NCBI RefSeq assembly: GCF_900102685.1
Contig: NZ_FMZA01000007.1
Span: 62,001 to 126,000, forward strand
Reading direction: 5' to 3'
DNA length: 64,000 nt
From: Melghirimyces thermohalophilus
GTDB taxonomy: Bacteria > Bacillota > Bacilli > Thermoactinomycetales > DSM-45169
The notes under the pieces are model-generated. The model saw only the letters and a list, made by a program, of their open reading frames with translations, did not search any database and was not told the DNA's origin. The position numbers and the translations under genes were made by a program. Positions 35,162 to 44,281 of the stretch are shown here, piece by piece (the stretch's first letter is position 1; every line of letters begins with the position of its first letter).

Positions 35162-36577
35162 ATGAAAAAAGAGATTTCATTTCCGGTGGCATTGCTTCCA
35201 CTGTCCTGTATGATTGCGGCGATGGCTGTGACTGTGATCCTTTTGGAGCAGAGTCCGCATATGCCCTTGGTTTTCGGTACCATGGTGGCGGCCATGGTGG
35301 CTTGGCGCTACGGTTACAGATGGTCTGAAATCGAACAGATGATGTATCAGGGTATCCGCTTGGCTTTACCGGCTCTCGTCATCATTATGTTGATCGGTTT
35401 AACCATTGGTTCCTGGATTGGCGGCGGGATTGTGGCGACGATGATCTTTTATGGATTGAAAATCATGTCGCCCTCTCTGTTTCTGGTGTCGATCACAGTG
35501 ACCTGCATGATCGTATCATTGGCTATCGGCAGTTCCTGGTCGACCATGGGTACCATCGGGGTGGCTGGACTGGGTATCGGATTAAGCATGGGGATTCCGG
35601 CACCGATGATCGCCGGAGCAATTATTTCCGGCTCTTACTTCGGCGACAAAATGTCGCCGCTTTCAGATACCACGAACTTGGCCGCGGGGCTGACCGGTAC
35701 CCATCTATTTGTACATATTCGTCACATGCTGTACACGACCGTTCCGGGGATTTTGATCGCTCTGGTGGTTTACGGGTTTATGGGGATGAGGTTCGGAGGA
35801 AGGGAGATGAATGGCACCCATATTGAGCATACGATTCAAGTTTTGCAAGACCATTTTGTCATCTCCCCCTATCTGTTACTTGTTCCCCTCCTGGTTATCG
35901 TGTTGGCTGCGAGGAAAGTACCGGCCATTCCGGCTTTAATGGTGGGGATCGCTTTGGGGTTTCTGTCCCAGATCGTGATTCAAGGCGACTCGGCTGCTTC
36001 TGCGGTGGCCGCTCTCCAAAGCGGGTATGTGATTGATACGGGGACGGAAATGGTCGACAATCTGTTTAACCACGGTGGGTTGGAATCGATGATGTACACC
36101 GTCTCTCTGGCCATGGTAGCGATGACCTTTGGAGGTATTCTCGAACATTCCGGAATGCTTCAAGTGATGGTCAATCAGATCCTGAAGCTGGCCAAGTCCG
36201 CCAAAGGGGTGGTTACCTCCACGGTGATCTCTTGCTTTGCAACCAATACCACCTGTTCGGATCAATACATTTCTATCGTGATCCCCTCCCGCATGTATGC
36301 GAGAGTTTACCGAGATCATCGGCTTCATTCCAAAAATTTGTCACGGGCGCTGGAAGATGGCGGTACGCTGACCTCAGTGTTTGTTCCCTGGAATACCTGC
36401 GGCGTCTTTATCATCGGTACACTGGGTGTCCATCCCTTCGACTATGCCCCTTATGCCATCCTCAACTTTGTCGTACCAATGATTTCCATCCTGTACGCAG
36501 TTTACGGAGTCACCATTCAAAAGCTAACCAAAGAGGAGATGCTTGAACTGGAACAAGAAGAGAAGGCATCTTTATAG
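35162..36577 (+). CDS. nhaC: NhaC-family Na+/H+ antiporter
   Basis: A 471-residue transporter with about twelve helices and NhaC-family segments IGSSWSTMGTIGVAGLGIG, GSYFGDKMSPLSDTTNLAAG and CFATNTTCSDQYISIVIP. It exchanges Na+ for H+; some relatives (MleN) couple malate and lactate instead. The start at ATG 35162 is supported by the promoter position; the in-frame ATG at 35138 would sit almost at the transcription start. It stands as a single gene between two decayed genes. Confidence 0.9.
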   Translation: MKKEISFPVALLPLSCMIAAMAVTVILLEQSPHMPLVFGTMVAAMVAWRYGYRWSEIEQMMYQGIRLALPALVIIMLIGLTIGSWIGGGIVATMIFYGLKIMSPSLFLVSITVTCMIVSLAIGSSWSTMGTIGVAGLGIGLSMGIPAPMIAGAIISGSYFGDKMSPLSDTTNLAAGLTGTHLFVHIRHMLYTTVPGILIALVVYGFMGMRFGGREMNGTHIEHTIQVLQDHFVISPYLLLVPLLVIVLAARKVPAIPALMVGIALGFLSQIVIQGDSAASAVAALQSGYVIDTGTEMVDNLFNHGGLESMMYTVSLAMVAMTFGGILEHSGMLQVMVNQILKLAKSAKGVVTSTVISCFATNTTCSDQYISIVIPSRMYARVYRDHRLHSKNLSRALEDGGTLTSVFVPWNTCGVFIIGTLGVHPFDYAPYAILNFVVPMISILYAVYGVTIQKLTKEEMLELEQEEKASL

Positions 36578-36680
36578 AAAAGGATAATGGCACCGAAAAG
36601 GAGAGTCTTTCCCAAGGATGGTCGGCTTCGTAGCACCGTCTGTCCAAACCATGGTGCGCATAGAAGGGAGAAGATGTCCC

Positions 36681-37447
36681 GTGCCAACAGAAACAGAATT
36701 CCATTGGAAACAGATTTCCGATGATTTAAACTGATACCTCCGTTTAAAAACCATCCCGATCGGGATGAAAATGAGGCGGTGCCAAAGATAGGCCGCCCGA
36801 AAAGACGCTATTTATTGGATCAAATCGTGGCTCAAGCGGCACGGATCTGCTTTACTCTAGGCGTCACCGCCGATGACCTTGCCCTGAAACAATGTGGAGC
36901 CATCGTCTGGCTGATGGCACAAGATCATGAGTGGTATACTGGTGAAGCGATGGAAGGGGTTTGGTTTGAAACGCGGGAAGATTCGGCTGCTCACCAAGGA
37001 GCGCTGGATGTTGTTCCCTACGGAAGGTACGAAGCTCTGGCTGTCTCCCGGCTGGCAACCGGGCGGCTGGATCCACCGGATATCTGTTTGATTTACGGCA
37101 CACCGGGGCAGATGATTCTGTTGATTAACGGATTGTAATGGAAAGGATATAAAAAGTTTGAATGGAGTGTCGTCGGCGAGAGCGCCTGCGCCGATTCATG
37201 GGGTAAAGACCTATCCACAGGCCAACCCAGTTTATCGATTCCTTGTTACGCTGAATGCCGCTTTGGCGGGGTGCTGGATGAAGAAATGCTAATGGCCCTC
37301 CCGCCGGAGGATCTAGTGAAGGGGATCGAAGGGATGGCTCAGCTTTGCAAAAACGGCTTGCGATATCCGATCCCTTCCTACGGCATTCAAGCGGACCCCT
37401 CTGGAGCCGATTTACCCGGAGTGGGTGCAGAAGGATTAACCCGATAG
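36681..37447 (+). pseudogene. DUF169-family protein with at least three lesions
   Basis: The frame starts at GTG with a GGGAGAAG site and reads TEFHWKQISDDLN, hits TGA, continues YLRLKTIPIGMKM, then loses the frame with several codons missing. It resumes AVPKIGRPKRRYLLDQIVAQ and is open to LIYGTPGQMILLINGL, where TAA (37136-37138) interrupts. The same frame goes on WKGYKKFEWSVVGESACADS to 37447. By memory of the family, Gln stands at the TAA position, so CAA changed to TAA. The function of DUF169 is not established. Confidence 0.85.
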
Positions 37448-37450
37448 CAA

Positions 37451-37477
37451 AGCATCCGAATTCATATTCGGATGCTT
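37451..37477 (+). terminator. Terminator of the DUF169 pseudogene
   Basis: Stem GCATCCGAA/TTCGGATGC with a seven-T tail, immediately past the ancestral stop. Confidence 0.88.
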
Positions 37478-37482
37478 TTTTT

Positions 37483-37872
37483 ATGGAAACTACTTTCCGT
37501 ATCTGCATCTATTGCTCCCGATCAGCCGGGGATGAGCGAGAGGTGCTTGTCGATTTCGTGTTGTCCCACATCGGTCAGACGTTCACGTCCAAAATCGGGG
37601 AAGGACAGCGGAAGGCTGGTGTACCGAAGGGCTCGGTTCTGATCCGTAAGGGGCTGAAAGCCCTTGATGCGTCGGCATCAGCAGCACGGACAGCTTTTTT
37701 GATCGATTAGATGAGGCTTAACTACTTACTCAAAATGACTGTGGAAGCTTATTATTCTCATCTGGTCGCTTGGTCGGAAATCGGTTACGGCGGTCCCGCT
37801 TATCCGCGGGGGTACGTGCGAACAGAGATGGGTCAGTTGGATCCATGGGAGGCGCAGCCCGAACATGAATAG
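37483..37872 (+). pseudogene. Remnant of gluconate 2-dehydrogenase subunit 3-like protein
   Basis: The left part ends IRKGLKALDASAS and shifts to SFFDRLDEA, then the frame from ATG 37711 encodes MTVEAYYSHLVAWSEIGYGG and PAYPRGYVRTEMGQLDPWE. The last segment matches the C-terminus of subunit-3-type partners of GMC oxidoreductases as I recall it. Its stop overlaps the start of the following flavoprotein remnant (ATGA-like coupling). The left boundary is uncertain, and two frame changes are needed to join the parts. Confidence 0.6.
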
Positions 37873-39085
37873 AAAATACGCCGATGAAGAAGTGGATGTC
37901 GTAACTGTGGGAGCTGGAGTGCCGGCGGTGTGTTGGCCCATGAACTGAGCAAAGCGGGGGTGAAGGTGTTGGTCCTCGACGCCGGGCCGATGCGCGACCC
38001 GAAAAAAGATTTTGCCAGTGATGAGCTGTCCATGAAAAATCTCGGGTGGCAGGATACTCGGATCGTTGACGGCCAAAACCCCCTCACCATGGGTCATAAT
38101 AACAGCGGGCGTGGAGTGGGCGGAAGCACCGTCCACTTTACGGGGGTTTTTCTCCGTTTCCACGATTCTGATTTCCGGACGCGGACTCTGGACGGAGTCG
38201 GGGAAGAATGGCCGATCACCTATGAAGACCTGGCCCCCTATTATGACAAAATCGAAAAAGAGATCGCCGTCTCCGGTCCCAAACATTTTCCCTGGGGCAA
38301 TTTTCACGGACCGTATCCCTATCCGGAGCGGGAGCCCTTAGGCCCCAATGCCTATATGTTTCAAAACGGGTGTAAAATCTGGGGATCGAGAGCGTGGTCT
38401 CCCTCCTAGCCATCCTGTCCGCTCCTTTTGAAGGATGCCCCCCCTTGCATCAACCGCGGGTTTTGCAACCAGGGGTGTATGCCGGACGCCCCAAATTTAG
38501 CACCTTGATCGTCCACATCCCGAAGGCGATTCGGGCGGGTGCGGAGGTTGCCCGACTGCATAGTGACCCGGGTTCTGACGGACCAGCGGGGCCGAGCCAC
38601 CGGTGTCCAATTTATCCACGGGGGAAAAATCTTTGAACAGAAAGCCAAGCTGATGATCCTGTCCGCCTTTGTGGTGGAGACCCCGTGTCTGCTCTTCAAT
38701 TCCGCCGACAACCGGTTTCCGGAGGGGGTGGCCAACAGCAGCGGTTGGGTGGGTAAAGCCTTTATGCCCCACAGCAGTTATGATGTGTACGGAAAGTTTG
38801 ATGAGGAGATCCGCTTGTATAAGGGAACGTCGGTACTGGCCACCACCCAGGCCTTTTACCGCAACGAATCCCAACACGAGTTCGCTCGTGGCTACACCCT
38901 GCATGCTCACGGGAGCGTGACCGGTTCTAGACAAGGGCCCTTGTGGGGGGAAGAGCTGAAGCGGATCATATTGGGCTATAACTACTACGGACGGATTACC
39001 ATGGGGCGGAAACCCGACCAACACCGTGATGGCGCTGGCCGCTCGAACGGCCGATTACATCAAGGGAAAAGCCCGGGTTGCGTGA
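37865..39085 (+). pseudogene. GMC-family flavoprotein oxidoreductase (gluconate-dehydrogenase-like), multiply frameshifted
   Basis: ATG 37865 opens VDVVTVGAG (FAD site) and breaks. The next frame gives GVLAHELSKAGVKVLVLDAG and runs through RGVGGSTVHFTGVFLRFHDS and on to the GPNAYMFQNG region. Further frame changes are needed for LAILSAPFEG, PCINRGFCNQGCMPDA, KFSTLIVHIPKAIRAGAEV and TRVLTDQRGRATGVQF. A deletion then removes much of the substrate domain before the C-terminal NPTNTVMALAARTADYIKG. At least five lesions are visible, so this is a clear pseudogene. It pairs with the subunit-3 remnant upstream. Confidence 0.87.
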
Positions 39086-39161
39086 GTTGTAAAAACGACA
39101 TGCTGCATCATGGGCAAGCCCTAACAGCTACGGCAAGATGAGGATCGCGAAAATTGAACCC

Positions 39162-39434
39162 TTAAAGATTTCCTCGGGAGATCTTCAAGGGTTTCGTGTC
39201 ATCGGGGAGCGATTTTTCATTAAGAAGATAAAAATAATGGGGACGAAACAAGGGGAAAAAGGTGGACTTTGCACGATGTTTGGAAAGGGGTTTGGTAGCT
39301 GGAATAAATATCATCCCATTTCCTCGGATCCCTTGAATCGTCCCGTAGATTTCATCTCCATTCTCAAGCGGATTTTGGTGCTTCCCCAGGTGATGTGGTT
39401 TTAGTTGATAGGGAGATAGCGCTTTTCCTTTCAT
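39162..39434 (-). CDS. Hypothetical basic protein with a strong ribosome site
   Basis: A 90-residue, Pro/Lys/His-rich protein (MKGKALSPYQLKPHHLGKH...) whose ATG is preceded by AGGAGG at about 7-8 nt. A hairpin covering its stop region (about 39151-39193) could terminate it. There is no signal peptide, membrane helix or known motif. The composition is unusual for a globular protein, so it may be spurious or the remnant of a small spore-type protein. Confidence 0.4.
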   Translation of the reverse strand: MKGKALSPYQLKPHHLGKHQNPLENGDEIYGTIQGIRGNGMIFIPATKPLSKHRAKSTFFPLFRPHYFYLLNEKSLPDDTKPLKISRGNL

Positions 39435-39628
39435 TTTTCTTTCCTCCTAACATCTTAGTTTTCTTTATGACTATCCTATTCTGATAACATGGACGGCGGA
39501 AAGGCCATCCTCCAACTATTCAAAAATGGAAGCGTATCATCATGGGATGACCCTAAGAATCAACCATTTGGATGTAGGTGAAAGTTAGGGGAGGAGGATC
39601 CCGCTTCTCCACAAAAAAAACACATTTT

Positions 39629-39657
39629 TTGTCTACAATCCTTTTAAGTGTAGACAA
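39629..39657. promoter_or_regulatory. Inverted repeat upstream of the two-component/sortase operon
   Basis: TTGTCTACA (39629-39637) and its exact complement TGTAGACAA (39649-39657), 11 bp apart, ending 17 bp before the TTG start of the response regulator. A candidate operator or leader hairpin. The rest of 39435-39628 shows no gene. Confidence 0.5.
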
Positions 39658-39674
39658 CAAGCGAGGGGTTTATA

Positions 39675-40340
39675 TTGCAGCCTTCTATTTTGATCGTCGA
39701 TGATGAAGCGGAAATGCGGGAGATGCTCACTCTGATATTGGAAGATGAGTTTTCCGTTGTTACCGCTTCCGATGGGGAGGAAGCTTTACAACTGCTTCAG
39801 TCTCATTCCTTTGATCTGTGTATTCTCGATCTGATGATGCCATATCGGGATGGGATGGAGGTGCTGGGGCACCTGTCCAGAGAAGGTGATCGCCTTCCGG
39901 TGATCATTTTGTCTGCGCGTACGGATCCCCGAGATCGGGTGACGGGTTTGGAAAAGGGCGCCGATGACTATGTCACCAAACCCTTTGACCCCCCTGAACT
40001 GGTCGCCCGCGTCAAGTCCGTTCTGCGACGGACCGGCAGAGGAAGGGATGGGGGGATTCACATGGACCGGAAGGGACGAACCGCCTATGCAGGCGGGAAA
40101 GAATTGAAGTTAACCCGGACGGAGTTTGATTTACTGGAAGCTTTGATCTCGTCTCCCCAACGGGCGTGGTCCAGAGCGGAGCTGGTGGAAAGGGTGTGGG
40201 GGCTCGATTTTCCGGGGGATGAACGGATTGTAGATACCCATGTGAAAAATTTACGCGAGAAAATTAAACAAGCGGGAGAAACAGCAGAAGCGCTGGAAAC
40301 CGTTTGGGGCTATGGATATAAATGGAGGTCTTCTCCATGA
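39675..40340 (+). CDS. OmpR/PhoB-family response regulator
   Basis: A 221-residue regulator. The receiver domain (1-115) has the acidic pair DDEAEM, phospho-acceptor Asp in CILDLMMPYRDG (about 52) and Lys in DDYVTKPFDPPEL (about 100). The C-terminal winged helix (about 128-218) ends in the usual VWGYGYKW. It starts at TTG with GCGAGGGG 6 nt before. Its stop overlaps the kinase ATG (ATGA). It probably controls this operon or envelope genes. Confidence 0.93.
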   Translation: MQPSILIVDDEAEMREMLTLILEDEFSVVTASDGEEALQLLQSHSFDLCILDLMMPYRDGMEVLGHLSREGDRLPVIILSARTDPRDRVTGLEKGADDYVTKPFDPPELVARVKSVLRRTGRGRDGGIHMDRKGRTAYAGGKELKLTRTEFDLLEALISSPQRAWSRAELVERVWGLDFPGDERIVDTHVKNLREKIKQAGETAEALETVWGYGYKWRSSP

Positions 40341-41752
40341 TACGTGGGATCACCGGCAAGTGGCTCTTGTCCGTCCTGGTGACGATGACGATCGGCCTTC
40401 TGCTGCTGGGTACGGCTAGTTACCAAGTGGTGACCGGACATTTCGCCTCTTTTGTCGGAAAAAACCTGGAAGATCGCACGCGTATTTACGCCTCCCTGTT
40501 GTCCGAAGATTTTTCACCGAAGACGCTGGAATATATTCGTCGAATGGAACAGGGATCAGGGCGATGGGTATTTGTATTTCAACCTTCAGGAGAGCTATAT
40601 AACGATAAGCCAAAGGAGAAAGCGTTGATCCAGGCCGTGCAGGATCGACTTCGGCAAAGGGATGGAGTTCAACGGCATCGAATGACGGTGCCAGGTTCCC
40701 GGAGATCGGCTCTGATGGTTGCCTCACCCTTCACCCCTTCGGAGAAAGCGAGAGGAACAGTGGCGGTAGTGTTGGAAATGACCTGGCTTTCATCCATTTT
40801 TCATTCCCTGGAATCATTGATGCTCTTGGCCGGAGTCGGTGCTTTGCTCATCGGGGGCGGAATCGCACTACTTCTCTCCCATCAAACCGTGCGACCCATT
40901 CTTGATATTCGGAATGCTGCGGTACGGCTGGCCCATGGAGATTATCAGACTCGAGTTTCCGTACGGGGAAACGATGAACTCACTTCCCTGGGTAAGAGCA
41001 TGAATGAATTGGCTCAAAGCTTGGACTCCTATCGCTCCTCCCGCCGCACCTTTCTCTCCGAAGTCTCCCACGAGTTGCGTACACCTCTAAGTTATCTGAA
41101 GGGATATACGGCGTTGTTGGATGAGCGGGACTTGTCAAAGGAAAAGTCAAAGCGCCTGACACAGGTGATTCGGGAGCAGACCGACCGGCTGGAACGGTTG
41201 GTGGAGGATTTGGTGACCTTAAGTCGATTGGATGAGGGAAAGCTGGAGGTGGATAAAGCGTACATCTTACCGGCAGAACGGGTTGAAAAGGTGATTCAAG
41301 AGTTGGAACCTCATGCTGAAAAGAACGGGGTTCAATTGCGGTGGTCGAGTCAAGTGGATCAAACGTTATGGTTTGATCCGGTCCGTTTCGACCAAATCTT
41401 ACTCAACTTGTTGGATAACGCCATCCGTCACTCCGAAGCAGGTGGCCAAGTGCACGTGAGCCTGTCCACTTTACCGGAAACCGACCGGATGCGCATGGAG
41501 GTGCAAGACCATGGGATGGGCATGGATACAGAGGAATTAGAGCGCATCTGGGATCGTTTTTATCGCGTGGAGAAATCTCGCTCCCGTGAGCATGGCGGGA
41601 GTGGTTTAGGTTTATCCATTGTCCGGCGGTTGGTCCATCTGCATCAGGGGACGATTGAAGTTAGAAGTCGGCCGGGGGAAGGGACCGTGTTTCTGATGGA
41701 GTTTCCCATGTGGACATCCGGCGGGGAAAGAGGGGGGGATTCGATTGAGTAG
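40337..41752 (+). CDS. Membrane sensor histidine kinase
   Basis: A 471-residue kinase with two helices (about 9-30 and 155-180) bracketing a 125-residue extracytoplasmic sensor. HAMP (SHQTVRPILDIRNAA...), the phospho-His in FLSEVSHELRTPLSYLKGY (about 240) and the ATPase N, G1 and G2 boxes (NLLDNAIRHS, DHGMGMD, GGSGLGLSIV) follow. The ATG at 40337 has GGAGG upstream and overlaps the regulator. The sensor domain has no cysteine, so thiol sensing would have to be indirect. Confidence 0.93.
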   Translation: MIRGITGKWLLSVLVTMTIGLLLLGTASYQVVTGHFASFVGKNLEDRTRIYASLLSEDFSPKTLEYIRRMEQGSGRWVFVFQPSGELYNDKPKEKALIQAVQDRLRQRDGVQRHRMTVPGSRRSALMVASPFTPSEKARGTVAVVLEMTWLSSIFHSLESLMLLAGVGALLIGGGIALLLSHQTVRPILDIRNAAVRLAHGDYQTRVSVRGNDELTSLGKSMNELAQSLDSYRSSRRTFLSEVSHELRTPLSYLKGYTALLDERDLSKEKSKRLTQVIREQTDRLERLVEDLVTLSRLDEGKLEVDKAYILPAERVEKVIQELEPHAEKNGVQLRWSSQVDQTLWFDPVRFDQILLNLLDNAIRHSEAGGQVHVSLSTLPETDRMRMEVQDHGMGMDTEELERIWDRFYRVEKSRSREHGGSGLGLSIVRRLVHLHQGTIEVRSRPGEGTVFLMEFPMWTSGGERGGDSIE

Positions 41753-42068
41753 ACGGGAATGGTGGATCGTGATCCTGTTGTTTCTCGCAGGCGGAGGATG
41801 CCTGACCACGGCCGTTCAGGCCACCCCCTTCGGACCGGTTTCTGAGATGATAATCCCTTTTTTGACGGGATTGCGCCTCTTGCTGTTGTTTCTGTTGGCT
41901 TTGTTGCTGTTTCGGATCATCGAGCGATGGTTTAAACAGCAAAGACAAAAAATGTGTTCCTGTGGCACGTCTCTGGATGCATCTTGGCATTATTGCCCTC
42001 ATTGCGGGCGGCCTACAACCGACCGGTACAAAGATAGGAAAAGGGAATTTGGTGAGAAGGAGGGATGA
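41745..42068 (+). CDS. Membrane protein with C-terminal zinc ribbon
   Basis: A 107-residue protein with two hydrophobic helices (about 7-27 and 41-62), then a cytoplasmic basic linker and a CSCG...CPHCG zinc ribbon (about 71-87). Its TTG start overlaps the kinase stop by 8 nt and has a G-rich ribosome site, so it is translationally coupled. It may act as a partner of the kinase or of the following membrane protein. No family is recognised. Confidence 0.72.
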   Translation: MSRREWWIVILLFLAGGGCLTTAVQATPFGPVSEMIIPFLTGLRLLLLFLLALLLFRIIERWFKQQRQKMCSCGTSLDASWHYCPHCGRPTTDRYKDRKREFGEKEG

Positions 42069-42069
42069 G

Positions 42070-42837
42070 ATGTTTACACAAGATGTACTTCCCTTGGGGC
42101 CGTTTTTACTGCCTCTCGTCTGGATGATCGGCGCTCTCTCGATCGCCGCTGGCGGGAAGGTGGCTGAAAAATGGGAAGCGCCGGTTCAAAATCGTATCTC
42201 CTGGAGCGAAGTGCTGATCCACGCCGCTCTGTTGTGGTTCATCGTCTGGCGCTGGAGTCCGCTGTTATGGGATCCGACGGCGATTGGGCAGAACCCCCGC
42301 GCGCTTCTGTTCGTATCCGGAACGGAAAAGGGGGTCTGGTTGGGCGGTGCGGTGGCGGCCGGTTTTCTCGCTTGGTTCCTTCGCAGAAAGCGTGTCGGCA
42401 TTGGACGCTTTCTCGATGTTCTCGTCGTCGCTGCGGTGACAGCAGGCATCGTCTACAATCTGCTGTTGGTACGGTTGGGCAAGACCACCTCCTTGTTTTG
42501 GGGCATGTCACCGGAGGGATACAGCCAACAATATCATCCGGTCCATCTGTACCGTGTGATCGTGTTGGCGGCGGTGTGGATGTGGGGGTGGAAGAAGAGG
42601 CGATGGCTCCTCTCTGGTAACACCTTTGTTCGTCTCGGGACGGCGACGGGGATCTCTCTATTGCTGGTCTCCTGCTTCGATTACCATTCAAACAGGTTAT
42701 GGTTGGGCCTCTCCGGCGAACAATGGGCGTTCATCGGCTTGGCCCTATTGGCGTGGATCGCCGGATGGTGGCCATGGGGACACCATGAAAAGGAACCCGA
42801 TTCTCCACAAAAAAACCACATTTCTCCTTTATCATGA
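42070..42837 (+). CDS. Lgt-like (prolipoprotein diacylglyceryl transferase-related) membrane protein
   Basis: A 255-residue protein with about seven helices, starting with the Lgt-like PLGPFLLPLVWMIGALSIAA and containing YHPVHLYRVIVLA, equivalent to the HPxQLYE region of Lgt. The Lgt signature GRxGNFxNxE is replaced by AGIVYNLLLVRLGKTT, so key Arg/Asn residues are missing and normal transferase activity is doubtful. Start ATG 42070 has AAGGAGGG 5 nt before and sits 2 nt after the previous stop. The role may be lipid or lipoprotein binding; inference only. Confidence 0.6.
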   Translation: MFTQDVLPLGPFLLPLVWMIGALSIAAGGKVAEKWEAPVQNRISWSEVLIHAALLWFIVWRWSPLLWDPTAIGQNPRALLFVSGTEKGVWLGGAVAAGFLAWFLRRKRVGIGRFLDVLVVAAVTAGIVYNLLLVRLGKTTSLFWGMSPEGYSQQYHPVHLYRVIVLAAVWMWGWKKRRWLLSGNTFVRLGTATGISLLLVSCFDYHSNRLWLGLSGEQWAFIGLALLAWIAGWWPWGHHEKEPDSPQKNHISPLS

Positions 42838-42906
42838 GTTTGGAATGCGATGGATAACTGATATCTTTCAAAAAACCCGACAAGGGTTGTTGAAGGAGGA
42901 ATGGGA

Positions 42907-43530
42907 ATGAGGAAACGTGTATTATGGCGCAATCTACTGGTGGGCGTCGTCATCTTGGGAGCGGTCGCCGGTGCCGTTTGGACCTCCGGGGGGCAAAATA
43001 GCTCGGAGCAAAACACTTCTGAGTCGGACCGTTCCACCGCCGATCAAGAAAATGCTAGCGCGAAAGACAATGCTAAGGGGGCTCAGGGACCGGCGCGGGA
43101 TCAACAAGCGGCGAAAAGATTTCAGGCTCCCGACTTTACGTTGAAGACCTTGGAAGGAGAGGAAGTCACCCTGTCGGAGAACGATGGAAAGCCCAGTATC
43201 ATTAACCTGTGGGCCTCCTGGTGTCCGCCCTGCAAGGTGGAAATGCCGCACATCCAGGAAGCTTACGAAAAATACGGGGACCAAGTCCATTTCCATATGG
43301 TGAACCTGACCAGCTTGGATAACAAAAAGAAAATGAAAAAGTATGTAAAAAAAGAACAATTTACCTTCCCTATTTTGTTGGATGAAACAGGCGAGGTGGG
43401 GGAGAAGTACCAAGCTTTTTCCATTCCCCAGACTTACGTGGTAAATGAAAAAGGGGAAGTGATTCAGAAGATCACCGGAGCGATGTCAAAAGAACAACTT
43501 CAGGAAATCATGGAAGATCTCACCTCATAA
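42907..43530 (+). CDS. TlpA/ResA-like extracytoplasmic thiol-disulfide oxidoreductase
   Basis: A 207-residue protein with an N-terminal membrane anchor (VLWRNLLVGVVILGAVAGAV), a Ser/Asn/Glu-rich spacer (about 25-65) and a thioredoxin domain with WASWCPPCKVEMP (about 103-115) and cis-Pro in FSIPQTYVV. It faces the outside and should reduce disulfides using electrons from CcdA, encoded next. ATG 42907 is chosen because AAGGAGG is 7 nt away; ATG 42901 is too close. Confidence 0.92.
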   Translation: MRKRVLWRNLLVGVVILGAVAGAVWTSGGQNSSEQNTSESDRSTADQENASAKDNAKGAQGPARDQQAAKRFQAPDFTLKTLEGEEVTLSENDGKPSIINLWASWCPPCKVEMPHIQEAYEKYGDQVHFHMVNLTSLDNKKKMKKYVKKEQFTFPILLDETGEVGEKYQAFSIPQTYVVNEKGEVIQKITGAMSKEQLQEIMEDLTS

Positions 43531-43549
43531 AAAGGGGAAAGGAGGAAGA

Positions 43550-44266
43550 ATGATGGCGGATGTAACTTTATGGCTGGCCTTTGGAGCAGGTGTGCTCTCA
43601 TTTATATCCCCCTGCTGTTTGCCCCTGTATCCCTCCTATATCTCCTATATCACTGGGATGTCCGTAAGACAGTTACAGGAAGACAACTGTTCCAAGGAAA
43701 TACGGCGAGCAACCATGATTCACACCCTGTTTTTCATCCTGGGATTTTCGATCATCTTTTTCGCCCTTGGCTTTTCGGCCAGTTGGGTTGGGACGATTTT
43801 TAGCCAATACCGCGATCTGATCCGGATGATCGGCGGGGTCTTGATCGCCGCGATGGGCTTGTTTTTGCTGGGGATTTTTAAACCGAACTTCATGATGAAA
43901 GATAAAAAGTTTGATATCGGAACCAAGCGGTGGGGCTACATCGGCTCTTCCGCGGTTGGGATGGCTTTTGCCGCAGGTTGGACTCCATGTGTTGGTCCGA
44001 TCCTCGTGTCGGTGTTAGCCCTGGCCGCTTCTAATCCCTCGGCGGGGCTTACGTATATCACTGCATACACTCTGGGATTCGCTATTCCTTTCTTTGTGAT
44101 GGCCTTTTTCCTGGGGCGCACCCGGTGGATTCTGAAATATTCCTCTCGCTTGATGAAAGTGGGCGGTGCCCTGATGATTGTTTCCGGCGTGCTGTTGTAT
44201 ACCAATCAGATGCCCCTGATTATTTCCTGGCTGACCGGTTTCTTTGGCGGGTTTACGGGATTCTAA
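43550..44266 (+). CDS. ccdA: CcdA-family thiol:disulfide interchange membrane protein
   Basis: A 238-residue protein with six helices. The reactive cysteines are in FISPCCLPLYPSY (helix 1, about residue 22) and AGWTPCVGPILV (helix 4, about 147), the CcdA/DsbD-beta layout. It carries electrons from cytoplasmic thioredoxin to the TlpA-like protein upstream. AAAGGAGG precedes tandem ATGs (43550 and 43553). No cytochrome c maturation genes are in the window, so the purpose is probably not c-type cytochromes. Confidence 0.93.
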   Translation: MMADVTLWLAFGAGVLSFISPCCLPLYPSYISYITGMSVRQLQEDNCSKEIRRATMIHTLFFILGFSIIFFALGFSASWVGTIFSQYRDLIRMIGGVLIAAMGLFLLGIFKPNFMMKDKKFDIGTKRWGYIGSSAVGMAFAAGWTPCVGPILVSVLALAASNPSAGLTYITAYTLGFAIPFFVMAFFLGRTRWILKYSSRLMKVGGALMIVSGVLLYTNQMPLIISWLTGFFGGFTGF

Positions 44267-44281
44267 GGGGAGGAATCAAGA

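Noticed and set aside
36779-37138. 119-residue ORF as a stand-alone gene
   Set aside because: Homology continues before the ATG and in the same frame after the stop, so it is the middle of a broken DUF169 gene.
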